NCBI RefSeq assembly: GCF_001458415.1
Contig: NZ_CYSD01000039.1
Location: forward strand, 248,001-312,000
Length of the DNA: 64,000 nucleotides
From: Tritonibacter multivorans
Lineage (GTDB): Bacteria; Pseudomonadota; Alphaproteobacteria; Rhodobacterales; Rhodobacteraceae
Direction: 5' to 3'
The notes under the pieces are model-generated. The model made no database searches, was not told where the DNA came from, and saw only the letters and a list, made by a program, of their open reading frames with translations. A program made the position numbers and the translations under genes. Positions within the stretch are counted from its first letter, which is position 1. Every line of letters starts with the position of its first letter. Shown piece by piece: positions 50,611 to 59,732 of this stretch.

Positions 50611-53100
50611 GTGCTCAGGTTCATCTTCTCCTTTTTTGGCTCCATCTTCAGCACCTTGACGCTTGGCATTGCCATGGCGGCACTGTCGGTGGGCGCGATT
50701 TTCTGGGTCTATGGGCGCGATCTGCCCAGCCATGAAAGCCTGGCGCAGTATCAGCCGCCGACCATCAGCCGGATTTATTCCGGCGAAGGGCAGCTGATCG
50801 ATGAATTTGCCAAAGAACGCCGTCTGTTCACCCCATCCGAGGAAATTCCGGCGCTGGTGAAGCAGGCGTTTATCTCGGCCGAGGACAAGAATTTCTATGT
50901 CCACAAGGGGTATGACGCGCGTGGTATTCTGGCGGCGGCGGTGCAGGCGGTGCAAAGCCGGGGGCGCAATGTGCGCGGGGCCTCGACCATCACCCAGCAG
51001 GTGATGAAGAATTTCCTGCTGTCCGGCGACCGTCAGGCGGAACGCAAGATCAAGGAAATCATCCTCGCCACCCGGCTTGAGGAGACACTGAGCAAGGAAC
51101 AGATCCTTGAGCTGTATCTGAACGAGATTTTCCTTGGCCAGAATTCCTATGGTGTCACCGCTGCGGCGCAGACCTATTTCAACAAAACCCTCGACGAGCT
51201 GACCCCGCATGAGGCCGCGACTTTGGCGTCCATGCCCAAGGCCCCGTCGGATTTCCATCCGGTGCGCCGCAAGGAGCGTCTGCTGAAACGGCGCGACTAT
51301 GTTCTCGAAGAGATGAAAGAGAACGGATATATCACCGACGCGGTCTATGACTACGAGGTGGCACAGCCCTTGCGGTCTGTTCAGAACGGCGATTTTGAGG
51401 CCTTCCGCACCGCATTGCCGCCGCGTGATTACTTCACCGATGAAATCCGCCGCCAGCTGTCCAGTGACTTTGGCGAAGGCGAATTTTTCACCGGCGGTTT
51501 CACCATTCGCGCCACCATCGATGAAGAGATGCAGTCCGAAGCGGCCCTTGCCATGCGCAAAGGGCTGGAGAACTTCGACCGCTCGCGCCAGATCTGGCGG
51601 GGCACTGGCCTGACGCTTGAGGGCGTGGATCTGAACGATGAGGCCGCATGGCGCGACGCCCTGGCGGATTCTCGTGCCCCGCGCGACATTGTGACCGAAG
51701 GCGGCAAATGGCACCCTGCTGTGGTGCTGACTGTGGCCGAGCAAAGCCTGACCCTTGGCATTCAGAACGTTGATGGCACCGGCACTGTGCCGCGTGCGGA
51801 CATCAAATGGATGAAGGGCAACTTCTTTGACAATTTTACAGCCGGTGATGTGATCCTGACCATGAAGGTCGATGACCACTGGTCTGTGCGGCAGGTTCCC
51901 GAAGTGCAGGGCGGCTTTGTCGCGATGGACGTCAACACCGGCCGTGTGATCGCCATGCAGGGTGGTTTCTCATATCAGGCGAGTGTGTTTAACCGCGCCA
52001 CCCAAGCGCGCCGTCAGCCGGGGTCAAGCTTTAAGCCCTTCGTCTATGCCGCCGCGCTCGACAGCGGGTATAGCCCCGCAACCATCGTGGTCGACGCCCC
52101 GATCGAGATCAACACGCCGCAGGGCCTGTGGCGACCCAAGAACTCTTCGAACAAGTTCTACGGCCCCACGCCGCTGCGGACGGGTATTGAACAGAGCCGG
52201 AACCTGATGACCATTCGTCTGGCGCAAGAGGTCGGCATGCCGGTGATTGCGGGCTATGCGGAACGCTTTGGCGTCTATGACAATATGGGCACTTTCCTTG
52301 CGAACTCGCTCGGCTCCGAGGAGACGACGCTGTATAAAATGGTGGCGGCCTATGCGATGTTTGCCAACGGCGGTGAACGGGTGGAGCCGACGCTGGTGGA
52401 CCGGATACAGGACCGCTTTGGGCGCACCATTTACCGCCATGACGAACGCGAGTGCACCGACTGTCTGCGCCCTGATCTGGCCGAAGGACAGGCGCCAAAG
52501 ATTGTCACCCATCGTGAACGCGTTATGGACCCGATCACGGCCTATCAGCTGACATCGATGATGAAGGGCGTGGTGGATCGCGGCACCGCAGCCAGCGCCA
52601 TTGACCTGCCGGTGCCTGCCGCGGGCAAGACCGGCACCACCAATGACAGTCGCGATGCGTGGTTTGTTGGCTTTACCTCCAATATCGTGGCGGGCTGCTA
52701 TTTTGGTTATGACCAGCCGCGTCCGATGGGCCGTGGGGCCTATGGCGGCACCCTTTGTGGTCCGGTGTTCCAGCAGTTCATGACCAAAGCGACCGAGAAA
52801 TTCGGCGGTGGTCCCTTTGCCGTGCCGCCGGGGGGGCAGTTTATCAAGATCGACCGTTTTACCGGTGGTCGGCTGCCAGACAGTGCCAGTGGCGATTATG
52901 TGGTGGCGGAATATTTCCGCGAGGGGGAGGAGCCAATCTTTGGTCTGACCTATGACGGCGGTTTTGCCATGGGATCAAACCTGCCGCTGATCGAAGAAGC
53001 CGCGCAGGCCGGGCGGCGGGTCAAAACCTCGTCCGGGGGCACTGCCGTTCTGGGGCCAAAAGCGAATTTTGGCACCATCAGTTCCGGCGGTCTGTACTAA
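50611..53100 (+). CDS. mrcA: Class A penicillin-binding protein (PBP1A)
   Basis: 829-residue bifunctional murein synthase. An N-terminal TM helix (about 7-30) is followed by the GT51 glycosyltransferase domain with SAEDKNFYVHKGYD (about 91) and GASTITQQVMKNFLL, then an OB-type domain. The transpeptidase domain has SSFK (QPGSSFKPF), SRN (EQSRNLM) and KTG (AGKTGTTND). The start is GTG 50611 behind AAAGAGG; a longer frame from 50512 has no support. A hairpin terminator follows. Confidence 0.93.
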   Translation: MLRFIFSFFGSIFSTLTLGIAMAALSVGAIFWVYGRDLPSHESLAQYQPPTISRIYSGEGQLIDEFAKERRLFTPSEEIPALVKQAFISAEDKNFYVHKGYDARGILAAAVQAVQSRGRNVRGASTITQQVMKNFLLSGDRQAERKIKEIILATRLEETLSKEQILELYLNEIFLGQNSYGVTAAAQTYFNKTLDELTPHEAATLASMPKAPSDFHPVRRKERLLKRRDYVLEEMKENGYITDAVYDYEVAQPLRSVQNGDFEAFRTALPPRDYFTDEIRRQLSSDFGEGEFFTGGFTIRATIDEEMQSEAALAMRKGLENFDRSRQIWRGTGLTLEGVDLNDEAAWRDALADSRAPRDIVTEGGKWHPAVVLTVAEQSLTLGIQNVDGTGTVPRADIKWMKGNFFDNFTAGDVILTMKVDDHWSVRQVPEVQGGFVAMDVNTGRVIAMQGGFSYQASVFNRATQARRQPGSSFKPFVYAAALDSGYSPATIVVDAPIEINTPQGLWRPKNSSNKFYGPTPLRTGIEQSRNLMTIRLAQEVGMPVIAGYAERFGVYDNMGTFLANSLGSEETTLYKMVAAYAMFANGGERVEPTLVDRIQDRFGRTIYRHDERECTDCLRPDLAEGQAPKIVTHRERVMDPITAYQLTSMMKGVVDRGTAASAIDLPVPAAGKTGTTNDSRDAWFVGFTSNIVAGCYFGYDQPRPMGRGAYGGTLCGPVFQQFMTKATEKFGGGPFAVPPGGQFIKIDRFTGGRLPDSASGDYVVAEYFREGEEPIFGLTYDGGFAMGSNLPLIEEAAQAGRRVKTSSGGTAVLGPKANFGTISSGGLY

Positions 53101-53116
53101 GCGCCAGACAAGACAG

Positions 53117-53145
53117 GGGAGGCTTCGGCCTCCCTTTGTGTTTTT
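53117..53145 (+). terminator. Rho-independent terminator of mrcA
   Basis: GGGAGGC-TTCG-GCCTCCC, a 7-bp stem with a UUCG tetraloop, followed by TTTGTGTTTTT, 16 nt after the stop. Confidence 0.92.
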
Positions 53146-53231
53146 GCTTTGATTTGAACGCCTGCTGCGCTTGCCCGCCGCGCTGAGGTGGTTTATTCAC
53201 ACGGCCTGAACATAGTGACAGGACTTGCCCC

Positions 53232-54356
53232 ATGCGCGCCGAAATCCAGAATATCGTTGCCGAAATCGAGAACTCCCTGACCCTGCTGGCGCAGCGCCTG
53301 GACTGGGAAACGGCCGAATTCCGTCTGGAAGAGTTTAACGCGCGCGTTGAAGACCCGAACCTGTGGGATGACCCTGTAGCGGCACAGAAACTGATGCGCG
53401 AGCGTCAGTCGCTGGTCGATGCCATCGACACCTATAAGTCCATCAAACAGGAGCTGACCGACAGCATCGACCTGATCGAACTGGGCGAGATGGAAGAGGA
53501 CGAAGAGGTCGTCACCGAGGCCGAAGAGACCCTGAAGGCGCTGAAGGAGACAGCCGCCAAGAAAGAGCTCGAGGCGCTTTTGGATGGGGAAACCGACCCC
53601 AATGACGCCTTTCTTGAAATCAAGGCAGGCGCGGGCGGCACCGAGGCCTGCGACTGGGCATCAATGTTGGCACGTATGTATGTCCGCTGGGCGGAAAGCC
53701 GGGGCTTTGAGGTCGAACTGCAGGAAGAACAGGCGGGCGCTGAGGCGGGCATTAAATCTGCGACCTATCAGATCAAAGGCCATAATGCCTATGGCTGGCT
53801 GAAATCTGAGAGCGGCACGCACCGTCTGGTGCGGATTTCGCCCTTTGGCAAGGGCACCCGCGAGACCTCTTTTGCGGCCGTCGGCGCCTATCCGGTGATC
53901 GACGACAATATTGAAATCGAAGTGAACCCTGCCGACATCCGCATCGACACCTACCGGTCGTCCGGTGCCGGTGGTCAGCACGTGAACACCACGGACTCGG
54001 CGGTGCGCATCACCCACGCGCCTACGGGGATCGTTGTGACCTCGTCTGAGAAGTCGCAGCACCAGAACCGCGATATTGCCATGAAAGCGCTGAAATCGCG
54101 CCTGTATCAGCTGGAGCTGGACCGCCGCAACGCCGAGGTGAACGCGCTGCACGAAGCCAAAGGCGACGCGGGCTGGGGCAATCAGATCCGATCCTATGTG
54201 ATGCAGCCCTACCAGATGGTCAAAGATCTGCGCACCAACCACGAAACCGCTGACACCAAAGGCGTTCTGGATGGGGATCTGGATGAGTTCATGGCCGCCA
54301 CGCTGGCGCTGAAGGTTGCCGGCAAAAGCCGCGCCGACGCGCAGGGCGAGGACTAA
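53232..54356 (+). CDS. prfB: Peptide chain release factor 2
   Basis: 374-residue release factor for UAA and UGA. The GGQ motif is in RSSGAGGQHVNTTDSAV (about 236-252), and the SPF recognition tripeptide is in VRISPFGKGTR (about 197-207). The frame is continuous from ATG 53232, without the in-frame UGA and slippery site that autoregulates E. coli prfB. The N-terminal coiled-coil domain (about 1-110) is normal. Confidence 0.97.
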   Translation: MRAEIQNIVAEIENSLTLLAQRLDWETAEFRLEEFNARVEDPNLWDDPVAAQKLMRERQSLVDAIDTYKSIKQELTDSIDLIELGEMEEDEEVVTEAEETLKALKETAAKKELEALLDGETDPNDAFLEIKAGAGGTEACDWASMLARMYVRWAESRGFEVELQEEQAGAEAGIKSATYQIKGHNAYGWLKSESGTHRLVRISPFGKGTRETSFAAVGAYPVIDDNIEIEVNPADIRIDTYRSSGAGGQHVNTTDSAVRITHAPTGIVVTSSEKSQHQNRDIAMKALKSRLYQLELDRRNAEVNALHEAKGDAGWGNQIRSYVMQPYQMVKDLRTNHETADTKGVLDGDLDEFMAATLALKVAGKSRADAQGED

Positions 54357-54374
54357 GGACGAGCTGCAACCAAA

Positions 54375-54435
54375 CAGGGGCTTTGCCCCTCTGCCCGATG
54401 GGCATTCACCCCAGAGTATTTGGGGCCAAAAGAAG
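54375..54435. repeat. Intergenic repeat family, copy E
   Basis: GGGGCTTTGCCCC hairpin, GCCCGATGGGC core, then ATTCACCCCAGAGTATTTGG and GGCCAAAAGAAG. It starts 18 nt after the prfB stop. This is the only copy between genes in the same direction. Confidence 0.85.
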
Positions 54436-54536
54436 GGGCGGCGTTGGCTGCCCTTTTGCTGTTTCAGAGATACATCTTTGGGATAGAAATGATCCTTCTT
54501 ATCCTCGGTTCGTAAGAGAGGTGCTGAGGAGGGGTA

Positions 54537-55364
54537 TTGTTGCCAATAGATCAGGTGCTGTCCGCAGAGAGCCGCGCAGAACCCGGTGTCCCGCCGTTGG
54601 GGACACTGCGCCTTCGTCACCTGTCTGCCGCCTTGCGTGCCGGCTGGCGAGACTTTCTGACACACCCGTTCTATGGCATTGCTTTCGCCGGATTCTACGT
54701 GATCGCTGGCTGGGTGATGCTTTGGGTGTCGACGGCTTCGGGTACCACGTTCTGGTTGGTGCTGGCAGCGATCGGATTTCCGCTGATCGGGCCTTTTGCG
54801 GCCACTGGGCTATACGAGATCTCGCATCTGGAAGAACGGGGCAGGCGGATTGAGCCGTGGCATGTGGTGTCCGTGATTCTGGAACAGGGGCGCCGCCAGT
54901 TGCCGTCGCTCTGTGCCGTGATCATTGTTGTGTTTCTGTTTTGGTTCTTTTTGGGACACATGATTTTTGCCCTGTTTATGGGGCATATGCCGATGGTGAA
55001 TGTTTCGACATCTCTTGAGACCTATGTGACTGGTCCGGGGCTTGCCATGTTTGCTTTTGGCACGCTGGTTGGCGCTGGGTTTGCGCTCTTGCTGTATATG
55101 ATTACGGTTATGGCCATGCCGCTGCTGTTGGATCGCGAGGTGGATTTTGTCACTGCGATGATCACCAGCTTTACCTTTGTTCAAAGAAACCCTGTCGTCA
55201 TGCTGATTTGGGGCGTAGGCTTGGCGGGGGGCACCTTTCTGGCGATGCTGCCGGGGTTTTTGGGGTTGTTAGTTGTTTTGCCTTGGTTGGGGCATGCGAG
55301 CTGGCATCTCTATCGCCTTGCCCGCGCGGTCGCGGAAGAGGGCGATGCTGCACCGCTTAGCTGA
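54537..55364 (+). CDS. DUF2189 membrane protein
   Basis: 275-residue inner-membrane protein with six predicted helices (about 47-65, 70-90, 122-142, 166-190, 215-235, 238-256). The DUF2189 beginning LRHLSAALRAGWRDFLTHPFYGIAF is clear. The start is TTG 54537 or 54540 behind AGGAGG; no ATG fits. Function unknown. Its 3' end overlaps the end of the convergent HTH gene by 8 nt. Confidence 0.87.
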   Translation: MLPIDQVLSAESRAEPGVPPLGTLRLRHLSAALRAGWRDFLTHPFYGIAFAGFYVIAGWVMLWVSTASGTTFWLVLAAIGFPLIGPFAATGLYEISHLEERGRRIEPWHVVSVILEQGRRQLPSLCAVIIVVFLFWFFLGHMIFALFMGHMPMVNVSTSLETYVTGPGLAMFAFGTLVGAGFALLLYMITVMAMPLLLDREVDFVTAMITSFTFVQRNPVVMLIWGVGLAGGTFLAMLPGFLGLLVVLPWLGHASWHLYRLARAVAEEGDAAPLS

Positions 55365-56154
55365 ACCGGTCACCAAGGCGAAGAAGCCGACGGTGATAGG
55401 GGATAATGTCAGGGGCCTCCAAGAAGCCGGATTTGCGTGCCGCAGGCAGCGCATGGCGGACATTGGGGCCGAGGTACTCGTAGAGCATGCGCATGGCCCG
55501 GTCGCCGCTTTCGCTTTCGCGCACTGATCGCGCCACATATCCGATCCAGAGCCCGTTTTCGGCCGACGACACGCGCGCAAGATAGTTGAAGGAGTAGGTA
55601 TAGCTTTGGCGCCGACCCAGCACAAACGCCACGCCGTCTTCATGGCTGGTCAGATAGCCGCGAAATTCGCGCGAGCGTCCATCCATGGGCAGGCCCTGAT
55701 AGATCATGCCTGCGCGTGGTTCGAACCCTTTGATATAGGTGACGCTGCCATCGCGGAAGACGTAAACGATGCCGACAATAAAACGGGCGTCATCCACAAA
55801 AGACCGGCGCGTGAACCGGTAAAATCCCGATGGGAAGATCTCTTCGGACACCTTGTGGACACCGACACCGAGAAAGTCGTTCAGAAACGGCGAATTCAGG
55901 ATGCTATTGTGGGTCTGAAGATTTTCCGCAGGCTCCAACAGAATGCGGGCGTCGACTTCAAAAAAAGAGCAAATGCGGTCCAGCACATCGGGTCTTGGGA
56001 AGCTTTCGCCCGACAAATACCGATTGAACTGGGTGCGATTGATTCCCAGCCGACGCGAGAGTTCGGAAATCGAAGGGTAGCCACGCGCAAGCATATGCAG
56101 ATTGTCGCCAAACATATTGCGCAATTCGGCAGGTGAGCGTGTCGGTTTCGGCAT
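55357..56154 (-). CDS. Helix-turn-helix transcriptional regulator
   Basis: 265-residue regulator. The XRE-type HTH is at about 26-60 (SELSRRLGINRTQFNRYLSGE), then a dimerisation segment, then a C-terminal domain (about 90-255) with no family I can name (FYRFTRRSFVDDARFIVGIVY). Start: ATG 56154; the frame extends to 56208 without support. The next gene upstream is the small protein at 56364, transcribed away. Target unknown. Confidence 0.82.
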   Translation of the reverse strand: MPKPTRSPAELRNMFGDNLHMLARGYPSISELSRRLGINRTQFNRYLSGESFPRPDVLDRICSFFEVDARILLEPAENLQTHNSILNSPFLNDFLGVGVHKVSEEIFPSGFYRFTRRSFVDDARFIVGIVYVFRDGSVTYIKGFEPRAGMIYQGLPMDGRSREFRGYLTSHEDGVAFVLGRRQSYTYSFNYLARVSSAENGLWIGYVARSVRESESGDRAMRMLYEYLGPNVRHALPAARKSGFLEAPDIIPYHRRLLRLGDRFS

Positions 56155-56363
56155 GGATACAGGTTCACTTGTTATCGGGCGGCGGTTTGCCGCCACTTGT
56201 GGCGACATGAGCCGGATTTGATGCTATTTGGCGACAGTTTGTAGCCATTTAGTATCTAGATCGTACTTCAGGTGACACAAAATGCAATAACTAAGGCCGT
56301 AGTTTTCCGTGTTTGAAACGGAGGAATTGCAGCAGAATGGAGTCGTAAAATGTGAGGTTTGAG

Positions 56364-56798
56364 ATGATAGGCGTTGTCGTTTGGACAGATCAGACTTTTG
56401 AGAAAGCCGTAATTTGGTGTGAAGATCAGAGTGATTTGGCCTATTTTGTGCGGCCGGATCAGGAATTTTTTGAAAACAATAAGATGACAGCGGGCGAAAT
56501 TTCTGCGCCCCTTGACGACATAAGAAAAGGCGATTTGGTGGTGTTTGACGCCTACTATGAAGGCGACTGCCGGATGGCTAAGAACTTGCGCCTATTGGAA
56601 GAGGACTCGCATCCTCTGCTGGCGGATTATCTGCAACCTGACGCGAATTCGGACCAAGGTGGCCAAACGGCTGCTGTGGCGTCTGACCATCTCGCACAGG
56701 ATCAGGTGAAAACAACCGGAGAGATTTTGCCGTTTCTCGGAGGCAACAACGGACGGGTGGGGCATCAGGTTCAACCCAATCGACGCAAATCCGGATGA
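56364..56798 (+). CDS. Small acidic protein, conserved-hypothetical type
   Basis: 144-residue protein without an assigned function. Residues 1-70 look like a small beta fold (IGVVVWTDQTFEKAVIWCED, YFVRP, KGDLVVFDAYYEG) that resembles short roseobacter proteins of unknown role. The rest is low-complexity and probably flexible. GAGG precedes ATG 56364. The coding is less GC-rich than its neighbours. It is followed by a good terminator at 56877-56904. Confidence 0.7.
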   Translation: MIGVVVWTDQTFEKAVIWCEDQSDLAYFVRPDQEFFENNKMTAGEISAPLDDIRKGDLVVFDAYYEGDCRMAKNLRLLEEDSHPLLADYLQPDANSDQGGQTAAVASDHLAQDQVKTTGEILPFLGGNNGRVGHQVQPNRRKSG

Positions 56799-56876
56799 AC
56801 GTTTTGCAGAAATCAGCGGAGCTCTGCTCTGTCTGAGGTCGCAATGCGGAACGAGTGTCAGATGAGTATGAACAAG

Positions 56877-56904
56877 AAAAGCGCGCCATAAGGCGCGCTT
56901 TTTT
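56877..56904. terminator. Bidirectional Rho-independent terminator
   Basis: AAAAGCGCGCC-ATAA-GGCGCGCTTTTTT, flanked by A and T runs so that it works in both directions. It serves the small acidic protein gene and, on the minus strand, ilvH. Confidence 0.92.
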
Positions 56905-56931
56905 ACTGTTTTATCGTGGAAAGGCGCGGGA

Positions 56932-57492
56932 TTATTCGCCGCGCAGCAGCGCGGCCACGCCTGTGCGCGCGATCTTGCTCAGTCCCAGCGGGCGCATCAG
57001 ATCGGCAAAAGCGTCGATTTTGTCCGGCGCGCCGGTGATCTCGAAGATGAAAGAGTTCAGCGTGCTGTCGACAACCTTAGCGCGGAAAATATCCGCCAGA
57101 CGCAGCGCTTCGACCCGCTTGTCTCCTTCGCCAACCACTTTGACAATCGCCAGTTCCCGTTCCACCGACGGGCCTGCAACGGTCAGATCGGTCACGTCAT
57201 GCACGGGCACAATCCGACCCAGCTGCGCTTTGATCTGTTCGATCACCTGTGGGGTGCCGGTGGTGACAATGGTGATACGGCTCAGGTGGCCGGTATGGTC
57301 GACTTCGGCCACGGTGAGGCTGTCGATATTGTAGCCACGGCCCGAGAACAGGCCAATCACACGCGCCAGAACACCGGGTTCGTTTTCCACCAGAATGGTG
57401 ATTGTGTGACGCTCTTGCACATCCGAGAAATTCGGCCGCAGGTTATAGGCGGAATGCTTGGTGGAGCCTTTTTTGATATGTAGGGCAGACAT
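56932..57492 (-). CDS. ilvH: Acetolactate synthase small (regulatory) subunit
   Basis: 186-residue regulatory subunit. The N-terminal ACT domain at about 25-100 (HTITILVENEPGVLARVIGLFSGRGYNIDSLTV) binds valine for feedback inhibition; the C-terminal ALS_ss_C domain follows (about 110-180). It lies 69 nt downstream of the catalytic subunit with a stem-loop in between (57519-57539), in the same transcript controlled by the attenuator. Confidence 0.95.
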   Translation of the reverse strand: MSALHIKKGSTKHSAYNLRPNFSDVQERHTITILVENEPGVLARVIGLFSGRGYNIDSLTVAEVDHTGHLSRITIVTTGTPQVIEQIKAQLGRIVPVHDVTDLTVAGPSVERELAIVKVVGEGDKRVEALRLADIFRAKVVDSTLNSFIFEITGAPDKIDAFADLMRPLGLSKIARTGVAALLRGE

Positions 57493-57518
57493 CTGCGTCC
57501 CTTTCTGAAAAATCGGGG

Positions 57519-57539
57519 GCAGGGCGCGTTTCGCCCTGC
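57519..57539 (-). repeat. Intercistronic stem-loop between ilvI and ilvH
   Basis: GCAGGGCG/CGCCCTGC 8-bp stem with a five-base loop. It lies 23 nt after the ilvI stop and could tune the subunit ratio or message stability. Confidence 0.6.
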
Positions 57540-57561
57540 AATCTGTTCCTAAAAAGGTGCG

Positions 57562-59313
57562 TTACACCAGCACCGCGCCGCCGGATTGGATGACGCCTTG
57601 GGTTTCGGCCTCGCCCAGCAGCATTTCGTTGTGTGCCTTGCCCGACGGGATCATCGGGAAGCAGTTCTCGTGCTTCTCTACCAGACAGTCAAAGATCACC
57701 GGGCCGTCATATTCGATCATTTCCATGATCGCGTCGTCCAGATCCTTGGGGTCCTTGCAGATGATGCCTTTCGCGCCGAAGGCCTCGGCGAGTTTTACAA
57801 AATCAGGCAGCGCTTCGGACCAGGAATGGCTGTAGCGTTCGCCGTGCAGCAGTTCCTGCCACTGGCGCACCATGCCCAGACGTTCGTTGTTCAGGATGAA
57901 CTGTTTGACCGGCAGGCGGTACTGCACTGCGGTGCCCATTTCCTGCATGTTCATCAGCCAGGAGGCTTCACCCGCAACGTTCACAACCAGCGCATCGGGG
58001 TGGGCAACCTGCACGCCGATGGACGCAGGCGTGCCATAGCCCATGGTGCCGAGGCCCCCTGAGGTCATCCAGCGGTTCGGATCTTCAAAGCCAAGGTATT
58101 GCGCCGCCCACATCTGGTGCTGGCCCACCTCGGTGGTGATATAGCGATCCATACCCTTGGTCAGCTCTTCCAGACGCTGCAGCGCGTATTGCGGCTTGAT
58201 CGTGGTCTCGGAATTTTTGAAGTCCAGACACCGGATCGCACGCCAGTCGCTGATCTGCTTCTGCCATGTGGCAATCGCATCGGCGTTGGTCTTGCGGCCG
58301 CGGGATTTCCAGACCTTCAGAATATCTTCCAGCACATGGCCCACGTCACCCACGATCGGAATATCCACGCGGACAACCTTGTTGATCGACGACGGATCAA
58401 TGTCGATATGCGCCTTTTTGGAGTTCGGGCTGAACGCATCCAGACGGCCGGTGATCCGGTCATCAAAACGCGCACCGACGTTGATCAGCAGGTCACAGCC
58501 ATGCATGGCCATGTTCGCCTCGTAAAGCCCGTGCATGCCCAGCATACCCAGCCAGTTTTTACCGGACGCAGGATAGGACCCCAGCCCCATCAGGGTCGAG
58601 GTGATCGGAATGCCCGTTGCATCCACCAGCTCGCGCAGCAGTTGGCTTGCGCCGGGGCCAGAGTTGATGACGCCACCACCGGTGTAGAACACCGGGCGTT
58701 CTGCGGTCTCAAGCGCGGCCACCAGTTCGGTGATCTCTTCCATATCGCCCTTCAGCTGCGGCTGATAGGCCGAGGCCGCGGGCTTCGGCGGCTGGTATTC
58801 ACCGTTGGCGAACTGAACATCCTTGGGGATGTCGATCAGAACGGGGCCCGGACGGCCCGAGGTCGCCACGTGGAAAGCCTCGTGCAGGGTTTCGGCCAGC
58901 TTGTCTGTCTCTTTGACCAGCCAGTTGTGCTTGGTGCAGGGGCGGGTGATGCCCACAGTGTCGGCCTCTTGGAACGCGTCCGAGCCGATCATAAAGGTCG
59001 GCACCTGACCGGTCAGGACCACCAGCGGGATCGAATCCAGCAGCGCATCCGTCAGGCCGGTCACCGCATTGGTGGCACCGGGACCCGAGGTCACCAGAAC
59101 AACACCGGGCTTGCCGGTCGACCGGGCATAGCCTTCGGCGGCATGCACCGCGCCTTGCTCGTGACGGACCAGAATGTGGCGAATGTCGTTTTGCAGGAAG
59201 ATTTCATCATAGATGGGTAGCACGGCGCCACCGGGGTACCCGAATACCGTGTCCACACCCTGATCTTTCAGGGCTTGAACAACCATCTTTGCGCCGGTCA
59301 TCTCACGTGTCAT
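57562..59313 (-). CDS. ilvI: Acetolactate synthase large (catalytic) subunit
   Basis: 583-residue ThDP enzyme that makes acetolactate or acetohydroxybutyrate for valine, leucine and isoleucine. The catalytic Glu is in LVRHEQGAVHAAEGYA (about 50-65), the FAD-binding domain is central, and the ThDP domain has GYGTPASIGVQVA. The Mg-binding motif reads AGEASWLMN where the family usually has Asp (AGDAS). The asparagine side NNERLGMVRQWQ is normal. ATG 59313 is eight bases after GGAG; ATG 59337 upstream lacks a ribosome site. It is controlled by the attenuator at 59376-59476. Confidence 0.95.
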   Translation of the reverse strand: MTREMTGAKMVVQALKDQGVDTVFGYPGGAVLPIYDEIFLQNDIRHILVRHEQGAVHAAEGYARSTGKPGVVLVTSGPGATNAVTGLTDALLDSIPLVVLTGQVPTFMIGSDAFQEADTVGITRPCTKHNWLVKETDKLAETLHEAFHVATSGRPGPVLIDIPKDVQFANGEYQPPKPAASAYQPQLKGDMEEITELVAALETAERPVFYTGGGVINSGPGASQLLRELVDATGIPITSTLMGLGSYPASGKNWLGMLGMHGLYEANMAMHGCDLLINVGARFDDRITGRLDAFSPNSKKAHIDIDPSSINKVVRVDIPIVGDVGHVLEDILKVWKSRGRKTNADAIATWQKQISDWRAIRCLDFKNSETTIKPQYALQRLEELTKGMDRYITTEVGQHQMWAAQYLGFEDPNRWMTSGGLGTMGYGTPASIGVQVAHPDALVVNVAGEASWLMNMQEMGTAVQYRLPVKQFILNNERLGMVRQWQELLHGERYSHSWSEALPDFVKLAEAFGAKGIICKDPKDLDDAIMEMIEYDGPVIFDCLVEKHENCFPMIPSGKAHNEMLLGEAETQGVIQSGGAVLV

Positions 59314-59375
59314 CTGCTTTGCTCCAGTATGCGACATCGTCTGTGTTTCAAGTGTGCGAGAAGGGAAGCCCCCAT

Positions 59376-59402
59376 AAAAAAACCCCCGAGTAATCTCAGG
59401 GG
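59376..59402 (-). terminator. Attenuator terminator before ilvI
   Basis: On the minus strand CCCCTGAG-ATTA-CTCGGGGG is followed by seven T. It lies 27 nt after the leader peptide stop and 63 nt before ilvI. CCCATGCGC just upstream can pair with GCGCATGGG inside the leader frame, a candidate alternative structure. Confidence 0.88.
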
Positions 59403-59428
59403 CGCATGGGGTCGATTATGGACAACCG

Positions 59429-59476
59429 TTACCGGCCCATGCGCATGGTTCCTACGATGACGACTAGCGTGTTCAC
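59429..59476 (-). CDS. ilvL: ilv leader peptide
   Basis: 15-codon frame from GTG 59476 to TAA 59429, reading MNTLVVIVGTMRMGR. It carries Leu-Val-Val-Ile-Val codons in a row, the end products whose charged tRNAs should be sensed. A strong GAAGGAG lies seven bases before the GTG. With the terminator downstream, this is the classical layout of ribosome-mediated attenuation. Stalling at the Val/Ile codons when these amino acids are scarce would favour read-through into ilvI-ilvH. Confidence 0.88.
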   Translation of the reverse strand: MNTLVVIVGTMRMGR

Positions 59477-59506
59477 GAGGGCTCTCCTTCAAGCGTTGAC
59501 GGGGAC

Positions 59507-59533
59507 ATTATGGCGGGCTGAGGGGAGGGTCAA
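59507..59533 (-). promoter_or_regulatory. Possible promoter of the ilv operon
   Basis: On the minus strand TTGACC (59533-59528) and CATAAT (59512-59507) with a 15-nt spacer, short of the ideal 17. The start would be near 59500, giving a leader of about 24 nt before the leader peptide. Confidence 0.45.
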
Positions 59534-59732
59534 GGGCCAAAGATACCGCTGAAGGCACGTTTTGGGACATTTTATTACTCTGAGGTGGGTAAATCTGACA
59601 TTTTCGCCATTCTCGGGTGGGGTTTTTGTTGTTTTGGCGCAAATCACCCCTTTCAAGCTGACTCGGGGCGGTAATTTTCCTACCCTTCAATGGACCCTCC
59701 GGGGCGGCTGAGACGTGGGATGGAGGCTTTCA

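Noticed and set aside
53171-53199. TTGCCC with 17-nt spacing to TATTCA before prfB as a promoter
   Set aside because: Only 4 of 6 and 3 of 6 matches to consensus; too weak to list.
53232-53320. Programmed frameshift in prfB
   Set aside because: The frame is continuous from the ATG with no in-frame UGA or slippery sequence in the first codons.
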